Assembly (NCBI GenBank): GCA_037176725.1
Contig: JAZBRS010000023.1
Location: forward strand, 29,321,001-29,385,000
DNA: 64,000 nucleotides
Reading direction: 5' to 3'
Origin: Posidonia oceanica
Lineage: Eukaryota; Streptophyta; Magnoliopsida; Alismatales; Posidoniaceae
Under the pieces are notes generated by a model. The model was not told the origin of the DNA, did no database searches, and saw only the letters and a program-made list of their open reading frames with translations. The position numbers and the translations under genes are program-made. Shown here in pieces: positions 23,901-34,350 of the stretch (positions are counted from its first letter, which is position 1; every line of letters begins with the position of its first letter).

Positions 23901-24075
23901 CTGTGCCATAATAAAATTCTATCCAAAGCAAACTTGCACAAAAGGGGTTGGATTGGATATTTACATTGTGATATTTGTAGCTATCCTATTGAATCAATCC
24001 TTCACATTTTTTTGCACTGCAATACTTCTAGAGTCATATGGAGTTTTTTATTTCTGATGCACATGAAAAATTGAA
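20958..24075 (+). pseudogene. LINE ORF2 remnant (endonuclease, RT, zinc ribbon)
   Basis: ORF2 starts with MIILAWNIRGLGSSNKR, the usual L1 endonuclease start, and is stopped by TGA after 17 codons. The endonuclease goes on with FLIVCETKTD (catalytic Glu) and GVYGS. The RT region has FIPKKSKTERIQDFRPISL and SSYKIISKCLATRLSP in the frame 21909-22613. The catalytic YADD is at 22999-23010. The C-terminal domain with a Cys/His pattern (HCDICSYPIESILHIFLHC) is at about 23965-24035 in the frame 23874-24074. At least six stops or shifts are present (for example 21384, 21702, 22611, 23294, 23694), so it is dead. Confidence 0.9.
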
Positions 24076-24706
24076 CTGTATCAATATATCTGAGATTTTT
24101 TCGTTATACCATACGCTTAAATTTAGCATATCTTTCCATAGATGGAATACATTGGTTTTGGTAATAGTTTGGACTTTATGACTTAATAGAAATACAACTA
24201 TTTTTAGAAATCAATGTCAATATATTAACTCAATATTTCATCATATTTTGCTTTTAACTTCGTGTTGGACAGATGCCTTGACAGCCGGATAGGACAATTC
24301 TCTTGCTTCTATGTTACAAACTCTGAGACAAGTCAAGCAAGACTAGGATCGTGCCCATTCTGCACAGGATAATCCTCCTGCTTCAGCTCCAGCTAGTGGG
24401 ATTGGAGGTACAAAAGCTGAATCTCTAGGGTCGTCTACATTTGCAGCAGTCTCTGGATCTGTTGACCCAGCAAATTAAATTTGCTGGAAGCTAGTTTCTT
24501 TTTGGGGATGTATGAACTTTGTTATATTCTTGCTTATTAGTGTCCTGTCCGAGTTGTATATTTTCCATTTTGGTTTCCTCAGATACTAGGAGGAAAGACT
24601 GCTATAACTTTTTGTATACTTGGAGGAGGAACTCATAGCCAAGTATTTTTTGAATTAAATATATATATTACTGTTTTCAAAAAAAAAAAAAAAGACACTT
24701 ATATGT

Positions 24707-25632
24707 AAATCATATCTTTGTTTGTGAGGTTAAGTAAAAAAAATAACTTGATTCAAAACATTATAAACAAAAATAAAATACCTCTTGCACATGAGTTCAT
24801 AGTTCAATTAGTTATATTATATCACTTAACAGTAAAGAGACCAAGACCTTTGAATCTCACTGGTAATAAATTATTTGTGAGATTTTAAAGGATATTTTAC
24901 TCTTACTTGAGCATGGATTTCTCTTCTCTCCTATGGTGTGAATCCTCCATGTATGGATTAATGTATATCTTGATTACACCATGATCACAGAAAATAAAAT
25001 TACGCTATTCTTCACCCTTTACATACGAAACAAACACCATACTTAGCCAGACCACTCAAGTTTGATGCCTTCGCATCATAATTATGCTTACCATCTTCTT
25101 TTTCATCTTTTTTGAAAAGTATCCTTGCACCATCTCGCTGCAATGTTATCCATCCTAAACTGGCATGGCCACTCTTACTTAGGGGGTGCAAATAGGTTGG
25201 ATTGAATTAGATTTTCCCAAATTCAATTCAACCTATAAAAGAAACTTCTAACTTGAACTCAATCCACAGCCAATGCAGCTTAACTTCACAAGCTAAACCC
25301 ATAGATTATGTTAATGGATTGGGCTAAGTTGGATTGGGTTTGCAAAATAATTTTGAGCTGGACCCAACCCACGTGCATTTTAACCTAACCTTAATATTTA
25401 TGGATTCGGTTAGTCCAACCAACTCAGACAAATTTGCTCCCCTACTCTTACTTTCAGCCAATCAGAGAAAAAATATCGAACAAGACATAGTTCCTTCGGT
25501 ATTATTACTACTGCTGCTGGATCGAAAACCAATAACTGCAGAATTTTTACGTAAAAAAATAGAAAATCAACCACAATAAACAAGCATTGCAATCCAACAA
25601 CCTACACTAACACTGTAGCCTCGCCAATCACC
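24707..25632. other. Intergenic DNA and dioxygenase upstream region; possible hAT scrap
   Basis: No gene seen. At 25180 a TAGGGGGTGCAAATAGGTTGG start resembles hAT ends in this window (TAGGGGTGCA at 37753), followed by AATTCAA-rich sequence to about 25420, but no matching right end was found. A TATAAAA at 25234-25240 lies about 390 bp upstream of the dioxygenase ATG and may be fortuitous. Confidence 0.5.
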
Positions 25633-28600
25633 ATGACTTCCACCAGCAAGAAGCTCGTCATGACGTCACCAACGGCGACATCATCTTTCTCCCATCCGCG
25701 AAAACCCTCACCTCCCCCTTCCGCATCCCCCATCAGACCCCTCTCCGACTCCGGCCCTCTCGCCTCCGTCCCAACTGAGTACCTCTACCGCAACTCCATC
25801 GCCGACGACCAACGACAACAACAACAGATCCCTGTTATCGATCTCTCTCATCTAACAGGAGAGAACCCTGAGCTCCGGTCCCAGACCATCGTCGACCTTG
25901 CCGGCGCCCTCGAGGACTGGGGCTTCCTCGTGGTGGTGAACCATGGACTGTCGGAGAGAGTGACGGAGGCGGTGATGGAGAAGTCAAGAGGGTTCTTCGA
26001 GATGGGGGAGGAGCAGAAGCGGGAGTACGGCGGGAAGGGGGTGATGGATCCGATCCGGTACGGGACGAGCTTCAACCCGGCGGTGGAAGAGGTGAGGTAC
26101 TGGAGGAATTATCTGAAGTTGGTTTTGCATCCTCACTTCCATTGCCCTCACAAGCCCGAAGGTTTGAGGTAAAGCAAGCAAATATAATGTAGCTTATTAG
26201 GTATGTGTTGAAAAAAAATCGCTGTCTCAATATAAAATAACATAAGATTGAACCTCAGCAAGGTGTTTGATGTCCATCCATCATTCCAAGAGAAAATTTT
26301 TGAAGCACTCAACTACTTGCCTAGTTGAGCTGACCACAATGGTTTTATAATCAAGTAATTATCATTTATCAAAAAAAAAAATCTTAACACTTTTTATAAA
26401 GGATTTTGTTGTCCCAATACCTCTAAAACCTGACCTCACAATACTCTCAATATCCTGAGTTAGTATTTCACTAGCGTCCTACCAGACAAACGTTATTTGA
26501 CATAAAATTACCAAAATATCCATCATCATCTTGCTTCTTCCAAAATTACATCATATACTATTAATTAATCCTAAACCATACACCAATTTAACATTAAATA
26601 AAATGAAACTAGGAAAACAACATGGTTATTACTAATAATATACTAATCCATAATTACAAAACTTAATTAATATAATAATACCAAAAAATTCAATCTTTTA
26701 TATTAACATATCAAAACTAGTACATTAGCACGAACAAAACTAGTTATTAGGTAATAAAAGTTGAACACATGACATTAGAAACCTTAATCTACTATGATAA
26801 AGAAAAATTGAACAAAAGGAAGAATATGTTAACAAAATGAATTAAAGTCAACTAAATTAAGAAAGTAAATCTACTATGTAAAATAGACTAACAAAAAAAC
26901 CTTGATTTAGCATATGCTACTAAATTAAGCATGGTATTGATAATAATTTTAGCAATTTCTATGTAAAATACTAAATCAAACTTAAAGTAACACGATCCTA
27001 ATTTAGTCTTTTAACAAAATATTAAAATCCTAGTTACTTGCATAGAAATAACGGAAATAAGTATAATTTCTTCCAAGTAACATTAAATAAATTTAAATTA
27101 TCAAAAACTCTAATTTAATATCTTAACAAAATAAGAAAACCATAGTAAACAATATTTGGAAGGTGGGATTGAATAAGGGTTATTAAAGGGCAAGTTAGTA
27201 ATTTTAGTTCTTAAGCTGTGTTTGACCAAAGTCTTATTAGTGGTTGTCAACAGAGTTAGACTTACAGTAGAGATACTGAGATAAAGCATTTGAACTTAGG
27301 AAGGGTATTAAGAGAAATATAAAATGTAGAAGGATATTGAGAGTATTGGTAGGTTTATCAAGAGTATTACTGGTACTAGGACAAAAAACTCTTTTATCAA
27401 TTATGGAATAAGTCCAAATGCTTTACACTCATATTTATTTATATATTTATTGTTTGAACGGGTATTGAGGTTATTTTCCACCAAAAGCAGCACCATGTTA
27501 TGCGTTCTATAATACTTAATTATATTGCATTTTACTTATGATTTATTTGAGGCTTAATTAATTCTTTGGATGTCGCTTACCTCATTTCCCTATTGCTACT
27601 AAAATGATTTACACGGGGAAATAAAACTTGAACCCTTTCAGGATATTATTATATCGCATTTAATCTCAGTTGATTAAATTATTGATACTTGTGAAACCTA
27701 TTGTGTATAGTTAGTTGCTGTTGTTAGTATTTGTTCGTTATGTTATACAACATTTGGTAGCAACATCAAACAGTTTTAATTTTGAGCTCACATACTAATA
27801 ATGTATCTGTTGAAATATAGATATCTAACTCAAAATCAATTGACAATGAGTAGAGTGATTCATTTATATATAATCATAAGTTCAATCCTTACTTTTTCTA
27901 ATGTACAAGTATTTCAACATTCTTCTTCACTTGTAGCATTTTTTAGGTCTTACAAGTGTTTTTTTTTTAACATAAGTGGATGTGTATGTACTTGAGTCCG
28001 TTTGGACCTCTTTTGGCTCTGTTACTATATTGAAATATGGACGTCCGATTCAAAATCAATTGACAATGAGTAGAGTAGTCCATTTATACATAACTATAAG
28101 TTCAATCCTCACTTTTTCCAGCATAGTACTATTCTAACAGTATCTGCATAGCTCATTTGAGTTGGGGAAGCTTAGTTTAAATCGGATCTCATTTCTAGAA
28201 AACAGGGAAGCTGTATTTGAGTTCTCATCATGCATAAGAGAGATGCTGAGAGAATTGCTTAGAGGTGTAAGTGAGAGCTTAGGTCTGGACCAGGGCTATA
28301 TGGAGAAAGCAGTGGAGCTGGACTCAGGTACACAGTAACTCACAGCAAACTTCTACCCACCCTGCCCCCGTCCAGAGCTGGCGATGGGCATGCCTCCCCA
28401 CTCCGACCATGGCTTCCTCACTGTGCTCTTCCAGAATGGTGTCGAAGGTCTCCAGGTGAAGCACCATGGCAGCTGGGTTGATGTCAAACCACCTCCCAAT
28501 TCTCTGCTCATCAACTTGGGTGACCACATGGAGGTAAGAATGTTAAACACAAAAACTACATTAAGAAAAAGAGATTCATCTCAAGTGCATATTACTATAT

Positions 28601-28909
28601 TAGTTGCTGATGGATGTGTCTTTGGATGGTGTTGATGGATTGCCTGGCTTGAAGATTCTTACCAACAGGATGTACGAGTGTGTGGTCTACCGTGCTGTGC
28701 TGAATGACAAGGTCACAAGGATGTCTGTGCTTGTGTTGCACGGGCCATCACAAGACAAGGTTGTTGAACCAGCCCCGGAGTTTGTGAACAGGAATGGGAA
28801 TCCTGTGGCATACCGTGGGGTCAGGCATGGAGAGTTTCTGGAGTATCAGCAGAGCAATCAGCTCATGGGGAAGTCTGTTTTGGAACTGCTGAAATTGCAA
28901 GTTTCCTGA
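25633..28909 (+). pseudogene. DOXC-type 2-oxoglutarate/Fe(II) dioxygenase, three exons, probably inactive
   Basis: Exons are 25633-26168, 28206-28533 and 28655-28909; phases join (AG|G, then after GAG). Exon 1 (from MTSTSKKLV) carries the N-terminal DIOX_N region: QIPVIDLSHL, EDWGFLVVVNHG, VMDPIRYGTSFN. Exon 2 starts EAVFEFSSCIREM and has the first two iron ligands in MPPHSDHGF. Exon 3 has the RMS motif of the 2-oxoglutarate site and ends in KSVLELLKLQVS. Two defects: TAA at 28336-28338 in frame between SGTQ and LTANFYPPCP, and Tyr (28688-28690) in VVYRAV where the family has the third iron ligand His. An 18-bp intron removing the stop is not plausible. The family oxidises small molecules such as flavonoids or hormones in the cytosol; the substrate here is unknown. 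It resembles SRG1/DMR6-like members. Spliced length about 373 codons, normal for the family. Confidence 0.88.
27800..28135 (+). repeat. Direct duplication of about 100 bp in the dioxygenase intron 1
   Basis: About 27806-27908 and 28027-28130 share the blocks CAAAATCAATTGACAATGAG and AAGTTCAATCCT, with a few base changes elsewhere. The copies are about 220 bp apart, and the second ends about 75 bp before the exon 2 acceptor. It may be a dispersed repeat; the rest of the 2-kb intron is AT-rich and shows no gene. Confidence 0.8.
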
Positions 28910-29739
28910 TCATAAGTGCTTCTTGCAGGAGGTGATCAAATAAGTGGAGTTTGTGCGTAAGGTGTAAAATATACACTCATCAGTGTTTAAGTCGAATGCT
29001 TTGTGGCCTCTGCTGTATTTAGTACAATTGGAACACTGATGTTCCTATAATCGACTCAAATAATTGAGTTGGTCAGGGGAACTAGGTTTCACATTTCTCT
29101 CTTAGGTTCGAGTCTTGTTGAAGCTATGTTGGAGTTCCTCTCCAACTAATACACTACCTTGTCTCAAAATAAAAACATTGATATAAGGATAGTGGTACTT
29201 TGTCTTGCTGTCAAATGGTCTTTGTCAATTGCCAAAAAAGAGTCCTTGCTCTATTGCGTGGAAGATAATTCTCCCAATCGTTAGACTGATCGATGTTTGT
29301 AAAATTAAAAACATGATCAACACGAAAGAATATATAGACATATAAGAACATATCAAATCTAGGCATAAGTATGCCGACAATAGCATTAAACCAAAAGCAG
29401 ACTAATAAACCACAACAATCTATTGACTGCCAAATTTATCGATTGTGGAATAGTTAATGTGTAGATATGCAGAAAAAAGTAAATATAAATTAATTTCCTC
29501 TAAATAATTAACCTACCTTGTTGAATACATGCTATACCAATGAAACATACAAAAATGCATGCACGGGCCATAAGCCCATAAACCTACCGTCAAATATGCG
29601 TGCGTTAACTAGTGACTACCTAACAAAACGAAGGGAAACGATTTAATTGAAAAAAATACCATCATCTACAATTACACGATATATTATTAATTTCAAGGGC
29701 ATATACACAAATTACTGTAAAGATAGAAAAACACATTGC
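28910..29739. other. 3' flank of the dioxygenase; no gene seen
   Basis: AT-rich sequence after the TGA at 28907-28909. Nothing recognisable. Confidence 0.6.
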
Positions 29740-29747
29740 CTCAAGAA

Positions 29748-30893
29748 TAGGGGTAGCAGAATAAGTTGATGACAATCCATCAATCAATTTCCAACTCGAT
29801 TTATTTACAGAATTCAACCTGTTTACTAAATGGGTTGAAAATTCCAAGTTGAATTCAATTCCTTTATAAATGGGTTGACCTGACTTCTTTAACCATTTAT
29901 TTTATTAAAGAGTAGACAGGTCACCTCCACTATTCCAAAAAATGGAAAAAAACAACCGTTTAAATGTCCTTTAAACATTTTTTACGTGACACCATTTCAT
30001 TTTACACTTATACAGTCTTTAAACGGATTAATTTTAAACGATTGCTTAGACAAATCTTGTCCATTTAATTTATTGTTTTTTGAGTAAAAATGTCTGTTTT
30101 TAAGCCATTTTTTTTAAATGACCTTTTTTTTGGTAGTATAATGTTGACTTCGTGTCATTGACATAATTTGATTACCTAAGTGTTTGGTTGTTTACTTATG
30201 TATTTTACCTATTTAATTATTCAATTTATAATTTTGAATTAAACTTCTTGTGGTTGAATGGTAATTGTACTTGTGGTTGAATCATAACTACACGTGTTCA
30301 AGTCATGTGCATTGAATTAAATTACTTCTATTTGAAACTTTGAACGATAATTTTATGTATTGAGGTAATTTGATGAATTTTGTTGGTTGCATATGTGTCA
30401 TTTATTTATTTTTATTTTATTAGTTTCGATCATTTTTTCATTAAATACCCAATTAAACCCTCATTTTTTTTCAAGAAAAGAAAACGTTTAAAAACTCAAA
30501 TCATATACAGACCATTTTTCATTTTTTAAAACATTAGTCACTTCGACCTATATAATCTGTTGAGTCTGTTTAATTTTATCTTACATTGAATATTATCAAA
30601 AAAATAAAATAAAAGTCTAAATAATTACTCATAAGGCACAAATAAATAACTAAGTACATAAATAACATAAATGTTAAGTAAAAAAATCAAACTTTATAAC
30701 TACATATTTTAATAAATTTAAATTAAAAAATTATATATTCAATTTCTTTTACTACTTTAGCAAGTTATTAACAGATTACCTCTACTGAACCTAAATTCAA
30801 CTCATTTATTAAACAAGTCGATCCAATTTATTTAAGCCCAATCTTAATCAATTTAAATGCCGAGTTGTCGTGGGTCAAGAATTGCCACTCCTA
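29748..30893. mobile_element. Non-autonomous hAT element
   Basis: The ends TAGGGGTAGCA at the left and TGCCACTCCTA at the right (minus reading TAGGAGTGGCA) form an imperfect inverted repeat of hAT type. CTCAAGAA stands at 29740-29747 and at 30894-30901, an exact 8-bp target duplication, the hAT hallmark. The 1,146-bp interior is AT-rich, has no transposase frame, and includes subterminal AATTCAA and GGGTTGA words repeated near both ends. Confidence 0.88.
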
Positions 30894-31009
30894 CTCAAGA
30901 AGCCTAGAGTTATATGAAAAATTATTCTAGGTGTCGGATGCATCAAAGTCAACTATATTGTTTTTTTCGCTATTTTTTTGAAAAGGGAAAAATAGAAAAG
31001 ATAAGTGTG

Positions 31010-31777
31010 TCAGGGATCAGCAATCGTGACTTCGACCTCAACACCACGTTCGATGGTGATGGAGGTTATCTGCTTGACAACCTCAGGTGAGCTGACGAGA
31101 TCGATGACTCGTTTGTGGATACGCATCTCAAAGCGATCCCAGGTATTGGTTCCTGAGCAGAAACAGGACCAAAGTTATCAATAAAAACTGAAATGGTACA
31201 ATAACAGGACCAAAGCAAAGCCTATTTATTGTCATTATTGTTATTATTAAACATGAAAAATATGCCTCGTAAAAGGCATAGGAGCCATTAAAAAGCACGC
31301 ACGGCACACTTAGGATTAAGGATGTCCAGAAACAAATAATACCAATAATAAACGCAAACCCTACAATCCTCAATCCTACTGTAAAAAAACATCCGAAACG
31401 ATTTCGTACTCCACCATGATCACATTCCATAAGATGAGAAGAACATGAACACGATCGATGATTACCTTCTCCACACGGCGCCTTCCTGCTGGTGATGCGC
31501 AGGACTTTGGAGGGCATCCTCACCGGACCCTTCACCTTCAAGGCCTTTTCCTTCGCGCCCCTCACCAGATCAGCACAAACTACAGACGAACAACATCGCA
31601 CACCCGTATGATAACTTCAACAACAAAAGATTAAAGAAAAAAACTTTTAAAAAAGGAGAGAGCACCTTTCTCGAGGTTCTTGACGTTGTTCTTGGAGGAG
31701 AGCGTGATCCTGATGCGGTGCTGCTCCGGTGGCTCCTCCAGCCCGGGCTTCGTCGGCTTCGGCGGTGCGTACGCCAT
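31010..31777 (-). CDS. RPS20: 40S ribosomal protein S20 (uS10)
   Basis: uS10 is a small-subunit protein of the head domain in cytosolic ribosomes. Exons on the minus strand are 31777-31666, 31579-31466 and 31152-31010; both introns (86 and 313 bp) are GT-AG and phases join. The 122-residue product starts [16 protein letters not shown] and contains [57 protein letters not shown] and [11 protein letters not shown], ending VEVTIADP: the whole family length. It has small departures from the usual plant sequence: an extra Asn (SSKNNVKN), EQHRIRI where plants usually have EQIHKIRI, and IERGVEV where IEPGVEV is usual. The frame is intact, so I call it functional or recently functional. A TATA box and pyrimidine-rich leader precede it. 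Confidence 0.93.
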
Positions 31778-31874
31778 GGTGGTTGCTAGGGATCAAGGTG
31801 TTGAAGAATTGAGGAAGCAGAAGAAACGAGAATGCGGAAACCAAAAAACCTAGAAGGTGTTGTTGAGGGAATAT

Positions 31875-31882
31875 CTTTTATA
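31875..31882 (-). promoter_or_regulatory. TATA box of RPS20
   Basis: The minus strand reads TATAAAAG about 100 bp before the ATG. Between them are CTAGGTTTTTTGG, similar to the telo-box/AAACCCTA elements of plant ribosomal protein promoters, and a pyrimidine-rich stretch TTTCTTCTGCTTCC. A start site about 30 bp downstream would give a leader of about 70 bases. Confidence 0.65.
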
Positions 31883-31904
31883 TTAAAGGAACAAACCACT
31901 CCGA

Positions 31905-32155
31905 TTTTCATCTTCTCAATCTTTACGGATTTATAAAAATCAAGAGCAATCCTTTAGTTTTAAATTTCAATCCTTTTATCTTATATTAAGAGGGCAAATA
32001 ATATTAAAAGGTGAACCTGCAATAATTTTTTTACTAATTAATTATAATAATTCTCAATCCTAATTCATCTTCTCAATCTTTACAAATTTATAAAAATCAA
32101 GATTAATCTTTTAATTTTAAATTTTAACCCTTTTATCTTATATTAAGAGGGCAAA
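31905..32155 (+). repeat. Tandem duplication upstream of RPS20
   Basis: Two copies of about 95-110 bp: from about 31907 and again from about 32065. Both contain CATCTTCTCAATCTTTAC, TTTATAAAAATCAAGA and CTTATATTAAGAGGGCAAAT, with scattered substitutions. They lie just upstream (in gene orientation) of the TATA box. Confidence 0.85.
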
Positions 32156-33996
32156 TAAGTGTAATCTTTGTTATTATTTTCTTTTCTATCTTTTGTATCT
32201 ATTTGATTAAAAGGGTCATGAGTTTTAAAAAAAATCAATCCATTTTTTGTTCAAAAAATTATTATTATTTTTCTTAGTAATTTCACAAACTAAATTCTAA
32301 CACTTTTAAATTTTTCTTTTACAAATTATGTTTGATATGTATTTAGCATTTCAATTTTATTTCAAAATCTTAGCATGGTAATTTTTTAAATCTTTTCTTA
32401 CATGCAGTTTGCACGTGCATTTCACTGATATGGAGAATCAAAATCCTAATTAATTTGATTCTCTTTTGTACATTTGTCCCTCAATTTTCCTAAAAATGTT
32501 GAACCGCAACATCACTTGGAAAAGTACTTTCTCGTAGAAATAGAAGTAGAAAAGTCATCCTCGAATCAAAAGTCATGAGAGCTGAATTACTTCTACGTAT
32601 AAGTGTTTTTGTCCAACAAAACCAGTGCAAATTTTTTTCCCAAGGACAATTGGCGATGAGAACTCTAAATTCAAGTTCATTCCCCTCATCTCTCTAGATT
32701 ATTTATGCTCTAGAGATTTCCTTCCATGTTGTTCTTATCTCCATCTTTTTTCGAGATTTCTCAACATATAAATTTCCACTTACTCCAACTCTAGTATTAT
32801 CTATCATAAGTAGAGGATGGATTGCTTGAGTTTGGCAACATGAAGAAGAACTACAATACGTTCTTAAATAATAAGTATTTATTTAAATAAGTTGTAACAA
32901 TAATGAAATTATGATTATGTTGTGATAATAATTATAAATTTTATAATAAATATTTATTCAAATTAATACTAATATATTTAAAAACATATCAAACACTTGT
33001 CACTTCTAATTTATAACCAAGTGGAGAAAAAAAACCTAGAGGTGTTGAGGGAATTTAAGGAGAACCAAAACTCTAATTTTGTTCTCTTTTATAACTTTGT
33101 TTTGAGCTTAAGCGGTTGGATCACCATTCTGATTACCTAATTATGAAAGATTTGTTTAAAGCAGGGATTTTTTTAAAGAATGAAATCCACTAATTATATG
33201 GAATAGAAAATTAAAAAAATAAATTTATTGTTTATTTTCAGAAAATTGTACTTTGCTACGTAACTCATGGGAAATTAAATAGTTGTATACGTGCATGCAT
33301 TTTATTAAACTGAAATTGGAAAAGAGAAAAATAAAAAGAATGTGTAGTATATTTGTGTTATTATGTACACAAAGATACACCTAATCTTTCTATTATATTA
33401 AGAGGAAAAACTTTGTCCCCTATCGATCAATTTTTGTTGAAATTTTTAAAAATAATAGTCTTTCTATGCATCCCACAATCGTCATCTCTATTTCCTTTTC
33501 AGCTTTGGTGTTACCTATTATAATCTTTCTCTTCAATTGAATATACCTAAAAAAAAGTAAAAAGTTGTATCTAACTGAACAAAATCCAATGAATGAGAGG
33601 TTAAAGGTTAAAGGTTAAAGGTTATTTAGATACAAGTTGTTATTCGTAGTTTATATTAGTCTACTTCTCCCTTTCCTAATCAGTTAATCTTTTATCATCT
33701 CCCATGTTGGTTTTGGTTATATATATTTGTTTTTCTATTTTTTATATCTCTTGATTTGGTGAACTTTTTATGGGATTAGTGGCTAGTTTTACTGAGGATG
33801 TTAGTGTTTTATTTAATTAATGGATATCATTCTCATTTTAGTATTGTTTTGTCAAAGAAATTCTTTTTAAAATTTTAGTTTTTACTGTTTGTTTCTACTG
33901 AATTAGGTTTCTATTTTCACTATAGTTTCCCTTCTATTCAAATTTCTGTTTTGACTTATCCCTAAGTATGGTTTCTGCTTATGTCTCATTATTATT
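32156..33996. other. AT-rich intergenic DNA without recognisable gene
   Basis: Strongly AT-rich. It holds the promoter scrap at 33018 and a triplicated GTTAAAG word at about 33599-33620. The end near the second LINE may contain decayed LINE 5' sequence, but nothing could be read. Confidence 0.55.
33018..33065 (+). repeat. Copy of the RPS20 promoter/leader fragment
   Basis: AAAAAACCTAGAGGTGTTGA, then GGGAAT, repeats the RPS20 leader region at about 31842-31873 (AAAAAACCTAGAAGGTGTTG, then GGGAAT). Only this part is duplicated and no coding sequence follows, so it is a promoter scrap, not a second gene. Confidence 0.7.
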
Positions 33997-34103
33997 ATGA
34001 TTATTTTATCTTGGAGCTCTAGAGGGATGGGGACTTCTAGTAGATTTAGAATCTTAAATCTTTTATTAACAAACATCAACCTTCTATTTGCTTTATCTCT
34101 AAA

Positions 34104-34350
34104 CTGCGCTTAGAAGTTTTCATTTGAAACTGCGTTTTGAACTGTAACTTTTGCTAAAAGCGTTTTTCCATAAAAAACAATTCCAAATGGATTTTCCATT
34201 CAGAGTTTTTTCAAAAGTTGTGATCAGATTTTTTTGTATTTTGAACTAAAAAAGTTTTGGTAGAAAAACTGTAATATATAGCTTTTGATAAAAAGCTGAC
34301 TTTTGATTAAAAACTGTATTTCTAAAAGCAGCTCTAAATAGGACCTAAGT
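34104..34350. other. Insertion in LINE endonuclease, MITE-like
   Basis: This segment separates FISKLR from KLSNSIHFLLLMP in the endonuclease reading and is full of AAAAGCTTTT- and AAAACTG-type inverted words (GCTTTTGATAAAAAGCTGAC). Its edges and target duplication were not pinned down. Confidence 0.45.

Larger units (their letters stand above)
17594..24693 (+). mobile_element. Full-length L1-type LINE with target duplication
   Basis: CACTTATATGT occurs at 17583-17593 and again at 24696-24706 right after a 15-bp A-run (24679-24693): an exact 11-bp target duplication, extending to 13 bp with one mismatch. Between them are an ORF1-like region with two zinc knuckles and an ORF2 with endonuclease, reverse transcriptase and C-terminal zinc-ribbon-like parts in the normal L1 order. 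The 7.1-kb length and 5' position of the duplication indicate that the 5' end is complete. All frames are broken by stops. Confidence 0.9.

Noticed and set aside
25180..25420. Complete hAT MITE next to the dioxygenase
   Set aside because: Only a hAT-like left end (TAGGGGGTGCA) is visible; no right end or 8-bp duplication found.
28321..28350. Mini-intron (about 18 bp) removing the TAA in the dioxygenase
   Set aside because: GT and AG are present, but 18 bp is far below the workable size of plant introns.
33018..33065. Second RPS20 gene
   Set aside because: Only leader/promoter sequence is copied; no RPS20 exon could be read nearby on either strand.
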